A stretch of DNA of 46,348 bases. Source: Perkinsus chesapeaki (lineage: Eukaryota > Perkinsozoa > Perkinsida > Perkinsidae). Both the position numbers and the translations under genes were made by a program. Location of the stretch: NCBI GenBank assembly GCA_013115145.1, contig JAAPAO010000255.1, positions 1-46,348 of the forward strand, written 5' to 3'. Positions 18,890 to 27,568 of this stretch are shown one piece after another (within the stretch, counting starts at the first letter, position 1; every line of letters starts with the position of its first letter). Under the pieces are notes generated by a model. It did not search any database and had not been told where the DNA came from. It saw only the letters and a program-made list of their open reading frames with translations.

Positions 18890-19976
18890 ATGGTGTCACT
18901 CCTTGGCCTACTCACTGCTCTCCCGGTTGTAGCCAGTTGCACTTTCTACAAGGGAATACTTTACCCATGGGTTACAAAGGAAGATCCCATGTGCTTCGAC
19001 GTAGCAAAGGAGTGTCCTCCCCTCAACTACACCTGGGACGAGTATTTCAGCAACCTAACTCATCTTGGTTCAGCGAACTTCGTTCTTGGTGGATACCGAA
19101 TCATTAACAGTAAGATCATGACTCGTTTTCAAGACGATAAGCCATGGGATAAGAAGGCTTTCAAGAAGCTCCGAGTTATGGCTTCTGCAAAGAAAGGTTC
19201 TATTTTGGTCGACCTTGGAGTGTACTTTGAGTATAGTGCTCCCTTTGACGAGACGCTCTTCTTACCGAGTCTGGCTGAATTCCTGAGCAACTATAGTGTC
19301 GACGGCTTCGTGATTAGTTTATCACCCTACAGAGATCAGTTTAGTACTAACTTAGGCAAGGCTCTACATGCTATATCGACCAAAAGCGTAGCCGCGCTTA
19401 GGTAAGCCACTCCAGAAATAGCTACTGTACGTGAAATGGCATTCAGGTTTCAACCGTACAATTGGAAGGAAGTTAAAGAGGCGGGTTTGACAAAGTATAC
19501 AAAAATCAATTTCGTGCCATTGTGGCCAAATGACGATCCTGCTGTTAAGACCTTCAATACAGAAGATTTTGCCGACAAAGTGGTCCAGAATGCTTCTTCG
19601 GCCGGTGTAAGCAAGAGTTCGTTAGTTTTGGAAGTAAGTTGGGAAGTTCTCGAGTTGAATTGGGTATTGAATGCCTGCGCTGGTGCCTCTGTTGGCTGCA
19701 GCAGATTATGATTCGGAGCCGCTTGGATACTCTTGCATGGTATACGACTATCATGCAGATCCATATGGAGATGGTATTGTGGTGGTGGATGCCGAGAAAG
19801 GTTGGCATTACTATTTCATATCTCAAAAGCAAGCAGTTGAACGAGCCAAACTAAGTAAAGCACTTGGTTTACATGGAATTGCATTACAAGAAGATGTCCC
19901 CAATGACTATCGGACGGACATGTACCCGTGGGACGATAGATCCCTTTTTTACGGCTTAGCACATGAGTTTAGATAA
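18890..19976 (+). CDS. GH18/chitinase-like secreted protein, probably non-catalytic
   Basis: Exons 18890-19401, 19447-19633 and about 19700-19976 (TAA). It begins with a signal peptide (MVSLLGLLTALPVVASC), then CTFYKGILYPWVTKED. The fold-typical strands LGSANFVLGGYRII, KKGSILVDLGVYFEY, NYSVDGFVISLSPYRDQ, INFVPLWPNDDP, YSCMVYDYHADPYGDG and GLHGIALQEDVPNDYR follow the TIM-barrel order of GH18 proteins. The strand-4 catalytic motif DGxDxDxE is replaced by DGFVISLS, so hydrolytic activity is unlikely; carbohydrate binding is possible. Intron 1 (19402-19446, 45 nt) is in phase; the second junction around 19634-19702 has no clean acceptor, so the model there is uncertain. Confidence 0.62.
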
Positions 19977-20410
19977 TCTACAGTTACTGAGTGGCCATTG
20001 TGCAAGCTTTTTCCGCCACTGAATGCAGCACTGTTTGATCCATAGAATCAGCACCTTTGTAGTGCCAGTAGTACGTCTTCAACATTGGAGATATTCTACT
20101 TTATGTTTGGCTGTTAATACATCATGTGAAACACACGCTAACACCACCAACTTGGTTAAGCCGGACGTCTGGCATCCGGCGGGCCTCTATCGCCTGCGCT
20201 CTGAGTCAGAGACCCCGACGTTCGTCACCCAGGAGTGGATGAGAACTGTAATCATAGCCATCCTTACGGCCATCCTTTTGATCATACCGATAACGTTAAA
20301 AAGCCATGCGATCGTACGGCTCTGGCCAGCGGCAACCTACTACACCGTTATGATCGCGTCGTGCTTGTGACCTCTTACTCGCTCATTGGATGAATGCCAA
20401 ACTCCAGGAC

Positions 20411-20700
20411 CTACATGCTTATAACCGCCGGTTTAAGTTGGAGAGTGCCACAGCACGGGATCGGGTGGACATTACTACTTCGTGGTTCACACTGAGGAAG
20501 CGTTTGCTCATCCAGAGAGGGTTTTGACGGAGTCCCATCGGCCGCCACACGGTATCTCAGCTCGAAAAAGAGGACACGATATACGATTATACGAGGCAAT
20601 ATCGATGGCAGTGCCCGCCCTGCAGCGTGGCTTCGTCGGCGCGTTCGGCTGCAAGAAGCGGAAACTCTTCTCCAGATGTTGTCTGAGGCAGTTTTAGAAG
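20411..20700 (+). pseudogene. Open coding-like stretch broken by a stop, unknown
   Basis: A frame from about 20373 reads LLLAHWMNAKLQDLHAYNRR, then DRVDITTSWFTLRKRLLIQR. A TGA follows at 20526, then the same frame continues IGRHTVSQLEKEDTIYDYTR and YRWQCPPCSV. A different upstream frame (to 20370) contains a hydrophobic helix TVIIAILTAILLIIPITL. The pieces look protein-coding but do not join without a frameshift or unseen introns. The family is not recognised. Confidence 0.3.
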
Positions 20701-20704
20701 CCAA

Positions 20705-21544
20705 CCGCCGGGAATACCAGTCGAGAGGACTATCACCATCTCAGCCAAATCGACTTGGCATTCCGAAGAGTATTTCCATTAGCAGATGTATTCCTTTGTG
20801 TATCCTTTAGCCTTGTTATGAGGCAATGTATAAGAAGACTTAAACACATAACATTTTCCTCAGGTACTTGCTCTAAGCAGTATATCGTCAAGAATATACG
20901 ATTGGATATTATTAAGAAACCTGTGTGGTATTATTTCCTTATAGCCCACCTTGAGCATAAGTATTTTTTACGCACCCTGTATCGATAATGGGCTCGCCCA
21001 TCGCAAGCCCATATGCATAGCCATTTGGTTTGAAGCTGTGCCGTCAAGCCAGTCCATAGGGCTTGATGGGCTTGACTTTAATAAAAAATTGTACTTTGAA
21101 TTCTTCTCTTTCCCGACTTATCAAGCTGCTGAGAATATCAGCCACATTCCCCTCCTATAATAGTATCATTTTTGTAGCACAACAATGCAATCGTGCCTTT
21201 CTGGCAAAGTGGTGATAGTAGACTTAGCGGTTCACACTACACCTTACTACTAGATATTGAAATGGTGTAAACCTCATTCAGTCAAATTGACTTAGGGAAT
21301 CAGTAGTAGTGATTCACTACCACTGGTGCCATCATAGTGCATGATAACACATGTTGCATGTTGCCTTATCTACTGCGCAGGCTCCCCTCGGCAATTAGCT
21401 GATCCTTAATTATGGCTCACATCAGGACGAGGTTTCTTTATCAGTAAGAGCCCAGGAATTTATGAGACTAACTCGGAAGCTACTTCAAGGTGAAAAAACC
21501 TACCCCTTGATAATGTTAGAAATGATGCATCACTACAGCAGCAC
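20705..21544. other. Intergenic, no gene seen
   Basis: AT-rich, no supported ORF or RNA gene; the 3' flank of the minus-strand transporter. Confidence 0.45.
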
Positions 21545-22747
21545 TCATTCTCTATGTCCCACACTGGGCGGAGGTGTCGGAACGTTACTCCTCATCGCTG
21601 CCGGGGATCGAAGGTGTTCTTGCTTAGGCGGTATGATCGGGTAGTAGAATCCTGGCAGACGGATGATATCGGAGTAAATGGCTTGGCCAAATATTAGTAA
21701 TCCGAAACCGAATAGTTGCAACCATGACCAAAGGCTCCAGACTTCCCCAAAGGGCGAGTCTGGCGCGATGGCGTGAATAGCCAAATCAACCATCCAGATC
21801 ACAGCAGTCCTCGAGGCCTCCAGCATTGTACGGTGCACAGCTGAGAGAGCGTACGTTACGAGAATTCCGGACATGTTGTAAGTGAATACAGAAAATACAT
21901 ATAGTAGTATCAGCCATTGAAGCTCGGTGCTGTTCTGAATCATAGTGAACGTGTCGTAGGGATTCTCGGCACTACCAGCATCGTGGCCTGGAATTATGTA
22001 AACGATAGGGAATGCTACCAGAAACATGAGTAGTGTCCCCCAAACACCCTCCATACCGGTGATGAGAAAAGGGGCTATTGTGTGATGTCGGAGCAACCTT
22101 TCTTCGACCACAACTTGTAGAGCTTGAACGATTTGACCAAGAATGATCATAACCATACCGAAGGCTCTGAGGCCGGCCGTCTCATCTGTAGGAGAATTGT
22201 CGATCGCGGTGCTCCTCATGTTAGCAACACCAACCACGACAACTGCCACCACACAGAGGAAAACTCCGAACCAATGGAAGGCTTTGAGTTGCCTCTTCAA
22301 AAATGCAACCGAAAATACCGCGGAAAATATTATCATTGACCCTCTCAACATCTGATAAACCGATGCTGAGTTATATAGCAGCCCCAGGAAGCAGAATACT
22401 GTAGCGACCAAGTCCAAGGCGGCCGGGAATGCAATGAGCATTGATGCTTTGGTAAACGAGGTCGTCTCTACCGGCGGTGGGGCTCCTGCACGCAGTAGGG
22501 GCTGCTGCCGTGCGGCGGCTCTGGTGTTACGTTTACGTAGCTGGCTTACGCAGAGGCTTACGAAATGGATGACCAATACGATGCACATGCCTAGAAACAT
22601 GGTGAGAGTGTTGAACCAAGGCTTCTTGAAAAATTTGGGTTCGCCTTCAACACCAATAGAGATAATCTGAAATTGGACTTTACTCATAATGGTGTTGAGG
22701 CAACCGAATATGAGAAGGCCTAGTACGTAGAACGTGGTCGACTTCAT
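21545..22747 (-). CDS. SLC35F6-like drug/metabolite transporter
   Basis: Intronless 400-aa ORF with about ten hydrophobic helices: TTFYVLGLLIFGCLNTIMSK at the N-terminus, MFLGMCIVLVIHFVSLCVSQ, ALDLVATVFCFLGLLYN, SVYQMLRGSMIIFSAVFSVA, FHWFGVFLCVVAVVVVGVAN, ALQVVVEERLLRHH, GVWGTLLMFLVAFPIVYI, WLILLYVFSVFTYNMSGILV and WLQLFGFGLLIFGQAIYSDI. The order and the motifs SVYQMLRGS, Q..VEE and NMSG..VTYALSAVHR are typical of the SLC35F6 branch of the DMT superfamily, usually in endomembranes or lysosomes; the substrate is unknown. I chose the Met at 22747 because family members begin right before this first helix; an in-frame Met at 22807 would add 20 residues. The loop after helix 2 is Arg-rich (RKRNTRAAARQQ). 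Confidence 0.9.
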   Translation of the reverse strand: MKSTTFYVLGLLIFGCLNTIMSKVQFQIISIGVEGEPKFFKKPWFNTLTMFLGMCIVLVIHFVSLCVSQLRKRNTRAAARQQPLLRAGAPPPVETTSFTKASMLIAFPAALDLVATVFCFLGLLYNSASVYQMLRGSMIIFSAVFSVAFLKRQLKAFHWFGVFLCVVAVVVVGVANMRSTAIDNSPTDETAGLRAFGMVMIILGQIVQALQVVVEERLLRHHTIAPFLITGMEGVWGTLLMFLVAFPIVYIIPGHDAGSAENPYDTFTMIQNSTELQWLILLYVFSVFTYNMSGILVTYALSAVHRTMLEASRTAVIWMVDLAIHAIAPDSPFGEVWSLWSWLQLFGFGLLIFGQAIYSDIIRLPGFYYPIIPPKQEHLRSPAAMRSNVPTPPPSVGHRE

Positions 22748-23622
22748 GGTGATGTTATAACACCAAAAATAACTGTGCAGAGCCCAAGTCGAAGGGCTAA
22801 GGCCCATGATCGATTAGGAGCGACCATCTTGCGACGTAAAGTATTCAACCAATTAGTATTTTCGCTATTTCTGTGTTGAACGAGTACCCTAAATCTCGGA
22901 GTCGATATATCAATATATCTCTCAGAGTCAGTTATTGAGTCATGTTTGATAAACAACATTAAATATTTAATTAATGGAAGTTAGTATTTATTAAACGCTT
23001 TTGTATTCAATCAATTTACTGTCTAAACCCGAATGATATACGCCTAAATTCATCTGTTAAGTAACATTAAGGTAGCCGATGGTAATCGATTAATATCAAG
23101 TTGACGCCCGATAACCAAAGGAGGAGTTAGTTATGTTGAACTTCAGTTCCGGCCAATTGAGTTAGAAAACGGATAAATTTGTTAAATTGAGCTGCTGCGC
23201 ATAAAAATGCCAACACTAGGGATTGAACCTTCGTCCAAGTGATCAGTAAACCTCACTCTTAACCTCTGTACCATTTGAAACACCAAAATCTTCTTGCTGC
23301 ACTTTGTGACGCTTTTTTGCACGCGAGTTCTGAGTCTTTGAATGCGACTAAACTGTATAAAGAAGATAGTTGGGCATAAATTTATCCTTCTCAAGTTCCG
23401 ATGTACTTTACTCATCCGTAGCATCCAACACAGAGGATGTGCTTTCGATACTAATCCAGACGGTTCTTATAACTACGATATTATTTGTATATATTTTTAC
23501 ACTTGTAATCATGGGCGTAATACAACCCCCGTAACTCTTCAAGCAACAAGGGAGAAAAATCAAGTCTTCCCCCAAGAAACGTATTTAATGTTATTTCACT
23601 AGTTACTTCATACCTCCCTTTA
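22748..23622. other. AT-rich intergenic region with one tRNA-like sequence
   Basis: No supported gene besides the tRNA-like element at about 23205-23280. Confidence 0.45.
23205..23280 (-). repeat. Full-length degenerate tRNA-like element
   Basis: Read on the minus strand: ATGGTACAGAGGTTAAGAG (A-box-like D-arm), GTGA...TCAC pseudo-anticodon stem, GGTTCAATCCC (B-box), then GTTGGCATTTTTA (pseudo-acceptor and T-run). The acceptor strands do not pair, so it is not a working tRNA. It may be a tRNA pseudogene or the source form of the tRNA-like introns; no exon was shown on either side. Confidence 0.6.
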
Positions 23623-24507
23623 ATGTGTCGGCAGTCCACCACCACGACTACGAGGCAATCGGACAGCCCTTCTAAAAGGAAACCAAAGCAAGTTGTGGAG
23701 AGTGCTGAGGAGGATATACATAAAGCCCTTAAGAAGCACTTCGACTATGTCTCGCCCAAAGCAGGTAAAATGTGTTACGGGGATTAAGTCTAAGAAAATT
23801 CAGGTAGATTTTTGCCCTCGGCAGTGGAGAACGTGTTTGTGGGATTTTATAATGGACATAATATAGTTATTATTGATGTTAGTATTTGAATATATGTTTA
23901 TGATAGTGAATTCCTTACAACATATTATTATTCTGGGGGATATGAATCGATATGGGAGTATTATATTAATATTTCTGAATAATAGCAAATCCTTAGTGGG
24001 TGATTAAATAGTTTTTATAGGATAGTAGTCGTTGTGATGTAAGTCTGCTACTGCTGTATGATTTTACCTATTTCAGACTTAATATGGCATAGATCGACGG
24101 CTGTGGGCATATCATGCTTCCTCCTCCCGATGATAACCGGACCAGCATTTATTCTGCAGCACTGCTGGTTAGGTGCATTGGTTTGCCTTGTGGAATCTTT
24201 CGCAAGGTAAAATACCTGGGTCAACCTAAGATATTTTATACCTCAGTTTCGCTGCTGATTACGTCTTTATTGATGATCCTACCCACCCATCACAGCGAAT
24301 CGATCGCTACATGTGTATCGTATTTGTCATTGTCACTTGGTACGACTGTATAGTCGTCCTTGGATATTCGGTAGTAAAAGGAGGGAGCGGTATGGCAATA
24401 TAGGAATTTCCTCTTCAATATTCTTAACAGGAAGTGCTTTCCAACGTCGGGCTGCTTTCTCAGTTGCCTCTCCAAAATGTCATAGAAAATTCAATCTCGT
24501 AGGTTGA
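23623..24507 (+). CDS. Small multi-pass membrane protein, 4 exons, unknown
   Basis: Exons 23623-23764, 24077-24206, 24247-24389, 24431-24507 (TGA); total 492 nt, all phases consistent (163 aa). The N-terminus is Ser/Thr-rich and basic (MCRQSTTTTTRQSDSPSKRK, then ALKKHFDYVSP). It is followed by about three or four membrane helices (STAVGISCFLLPMITGPAFI, WLGALVCLVESFASFAADYV, YMCIVFVIVTWYDCIVVLGY) and a basic tail AFQRRAAFSVASPKCHRKFN. The charged segment IDDPTHPSQRIDRY sits between helices. I do not recognise the family. Introns of 40 and 41 nt are typical for the window and show none of the repeat motifs. Confidence 0.72.
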
Positions 24508-25103
24508 TGCTGGAATTGATCAGAACTCTTCCTTCTTTTGTCACTGGTATGGGAATATGGTGGGTCGTTCGTTTTGTAAATGTTTTATAGCGCCCAGTTA
24601 TCATATAAGGATGTCGCTATATCATAAGTAATGCCAAAGACGGCAGTTAATTATATATTAATACTTAAAGTTGAATTATATAACTACATTAAATATATAC
24701 CTTAATATTGTATATAGTTTAATATACAGAATATCATTAGATTTATTTATACTCATCAATATACTTATAATGAATATATATAGACAAATCTATGTAGATG
24801 TAATACTAATGATTATAAAGTATATTGGTGATAATTCATATAGATATAGCACCTTCTGCCATCTAGTGTTTCTGTATGGCTGCTTATAGCTTCTATTGTT
24901 AGGTTATCACGATGTGCCTTCTAATGATACCAATAATGTTATTATTACATTTATCAAGAGCTAGTACTACCAAGGAGCAATGGGTCAGAAGGCATGTAAT
25001 AATAAAATAGAAATTTGCTAAAGTCTTAGGCGTTGGTCTTTCGCTTGGTTATTATGAAAATGAGCCACAGCGACTTCGAGCGGTGCACAAGGTTGGGATT
25101 CCC

Positions 25104-25182
25104 GTTCGAAAACCCGAAACCCGTTCGAAAACCCGAAACCCGTTTGAAAACCCGAAACCCGTTTGAAAACCCGAAACCCGGA
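25104..25182. repeat. 19-bp tandem array, about 4 copies
   Basis: Unit GTTCGAAAACCCGAAACCC (or GTTTGAAAA variant). A short relative, AAACCCGAAACCCGAAC, sits at the very end of the window (46318-46334). Confidence 0.9.
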
Positions 25183-25856
25183 ATCCGGATGGGCAGATTT
25201 TGTTTTTGTTGTTACCTGTGATTTTAACATCTAAGCTCTAAGTAGTTACGACGGGCGTCTATCAGGGAGCTTTTCTGCGGATTTATCCCAGCGCCTTCTC
25301 CAGTGAACTCCATCTTGTCGAACGCATTTTGGAAATCAGCAATTTTCGCAAGAGCTCCGCCCTTGGGTTGAATTTGTAGGCGGCCTACTGGAGGCCGTGA
25401 GAATTGATGTCATCTCAGTTTATTTGGCATCTTCTTGGATCTGCAGGAGTGGCCATCACATTACTTTTGGGTACTCCAAGTTGGAGACATCCACACATCA
25501 GATTTATACCAGTAATATTGGGCAAAAATTTTACCGGAAATTTCGGGGAAAATTTCGGAAAAAAAGTTTCAGTGAAAATTATATTGAATATGATAAGTAA
25601 ATTTCCGGCAAAATAACGAAAAAGACTTCCGGTGCCATTCGTGGTTTGATTACGGTCGAGGCCGCGGGTCCGGGATAAATTATAGGAGCGTAGAAATGAG
25701 TAAGATTCTTTTTAGGACATCTCAGCATATCTCGGCTGAGTGTCGTTGAAGACTTTTGTTGTTGTTGAAGGGCCCATAGGGCCGGAATATACCGTTTCTT
25801 GAGATTGTGCAGTATTGGGTTGAGTAATGTTAGTGGCTGCGCACTGGGAATGTGAA

Positions 25857-26117
25857 TGCCTTTATTTGGTGTTCACGGTGAAATATATCGTTATTATTAA
25901 CTCCTGTGATTCATCAGGGGGGGGGGGGGGTTTATGGGCGTATCGAGACCCATCTGTGCGGCCCACCTGAGACTTGGCACAACAAGGATAATGTAGCATA
26001 CACTGGTGAAACAGCAATGGGTGGTGCATGTATTCACTGCTCTATTCACTTATTGCCTTCATTTGGTGTCAACGGTGAAATATATCGTTATTATTAACTT
26101 GTGTTATTAATCACTGG
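25857..26117. repeat. Direct repeat pair of about 62 bp, 196 bp apart
   Basis: Both copies share GGTGAAATATATCGTTATTA followed by TTAAC. Each is preceded by a GCCTT(T/C)ATTTGGTGT block and followed by a G-run (25857-25930 and 26053-26117). Confidence 0.8.
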
Positions 26118-26563
26118 GGGTTTGCTATTCTGATGTGAATAATTAAATTATATTATGTATCTCATATGTGTTTGTTACATATCCTTAAAGCTGGCTTCTT
26201 TGAGAGAATGGAGTAGCTAATGACCACAAGTGAGAGAGATATCTCTATCTATGTGGCTCATGTGAAGTTATGATTCGGAAATTATTCTGTTATATGTCGG
26301 GTATGAGTTTATCCTGCATCGAAGTTACAAATACATACAATCAATTATTGATAGACAAGAGTGTCTGGACAACAATGATGTTGGTAAGGACGCTATATAT
26401 ATGCGCTGGTGTGAGGGTTGAAGTATCTCATTCGTAAAGGGTTATAGCAATACTCAGTCTAATAGGACCCCCAAAGTGCCAGCTGTGAACCGGCCTAGGT
26501 TGTTATGAACTAGAAAAGACGCACAGGAAAAACACCGTCCACATTTTCTAGCAAATACCCAGT

Positions 26564-27226
26564 TTGAATGGGGAATTGGTTCACAAGCTTCACGAATGGA
26601 AGGAGTATAGTTTTGATTGTTTTCCATTGACTATGAACGAGAGCACGTCATGGTCGAGCTTGATTGATAACGAGTTGACTGCAGCGGTTAAACGCCAAGA
26701 GGAAAAATGTAAACAAATGGATGTCGACGGAGCGACGCAAGATGGGTTCCAATACGGCCTGTTCGAAAAGGCTTGCAGGAGTAAGCGTAATGTGGGGCCG
26801 GCGGGGAGCAGGTTGAAGCGACCGCGGATCAAGGATGACTCTATTTCACCGAAAAAGGGGAGGAAAAAACGGCGGAGCGAAGCAGAAATTACTGAAACTA
26901 GTTTGCTGGATAGACTTTGCGAGGATGAAAAACAAGCGGGTGATGTAGTGGTGTCGAAGAGGGCCGCGGAGCTGTTGGCTGAGGCGTGGGGAATGGAGGG
27001 GCACCTGGAGCAGCCGAGCGACGAGACGATCGAACGGTTGGAGGATGAGAGTGAGGGACAGCTGGATCGGCGATGTGTGGTGGGATTTTGGGAAAAGCAG
27101 AGGAAAAGGGAGAAAATAAAAAGTGGTGGAAAGGTGGATAAAGGAAAGGAGAGGAGCAAGCTGTTGAAGGTTAAGGTTATGAGGACAGATGTGGTAGGGA
27201 AGGGGGTGGGGGTGGGTAAATGTTAA
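26564..27226 (+). CDS. Basic, probably nuclear protein; unknown
   Basis: 220-aa ORF. The Met at 26564 or 26633 (MNESTSWSSLIDNELTAAVK) could be the start. It is Lys/Arg/Glu-rich, with nuclear-localisation-like clusters SRLKRPRIKDD and PKKGRKKRRSEAE, a helical middle ETSLLDRLCEDEKQ and WEKQRKREKIKSGGK. The tail ends in a low-complexity GKGVGVGKC that may really be intron, since GT sites occur there (for example at 27189). It precedes the PNUTS-like gene on the same strand and could be its 5' portion, but I could not join them. The serine-rich minus-strand ORF over the same bases is a shadow. Confidence 0.45.
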   Translation: MNGELVHKLHEWKEYSFDCFPLTMNESTSWSSLIDNELTAAVKRQEEKCKQMDVDGATQDGFQYGLFEKACRSKRNVGPAGSRLKRPRIKDDSISPKKGRKKRRSEAEITETSLLDRLCEDEKQAGDVVVSKRAAELLAEAWGMEGHLEQPSDETIERLEDESEGQLDRRCVVGFWEKQRKREKIKSGGKVDKGKERSKLLKVKVMRTDVVGKGVGVGKC

Positions 27227-27568
27227 TCGATTAATAAATGGTCAATGACAAATAAATTGATAAGTGAATTATCAAAACACATACATATTATGAATGATAA
27301 TATCTATGTGTTAATGTTTCGGTATCGCACGGTTCAATTTCTATCTTGGCGAGATGTATTATGTGAATCATATCGCTGATTCGGGATCATTATGTCGAAG
27401 TAGGCGGACTCGGAAAACGTGTGTCATATTTGAACCTTATTTACTTTGACGGACGATCGCTGGTGGCTGAGGAATGGCCGGGAATGGGACAAAGAAGCTC
27501 TCGAGAGTTTTGGGAATCCATTTCGCCGGATTGACATTTGGTTCACAGTATGGCCGAAAGTGGCTTAG

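Larger units (their letters stand above)
24508..26563. other. AT-rich region with several repeats
   Basis: Below about 30 percent GC around 24640-24880. Holds the 19-bp tandem array at 25104-25182, CCGGAAATTT-type repeats at about 25525-25620, a run of 12 G at 25919, and the direct repeat pair at 25857/26053. No supported gene. Confidence 0.5.

Noticed and set aside
25104-25182. Telomere-like CCCGAAACCC repeats
   Set aside because: The unit is 19 bp with a GTTCGAAAA spacer and lies internally; it is not a simple telomeric hexamer or heptamer.
26590-27159. 189-aa minus-strand ORF, serine-rich with a hydrophobic start
   Set aside because: It is the shadow of the Lys/Arg-rich plus-strand ORF; its low-complexity Ser content follows from the complement.
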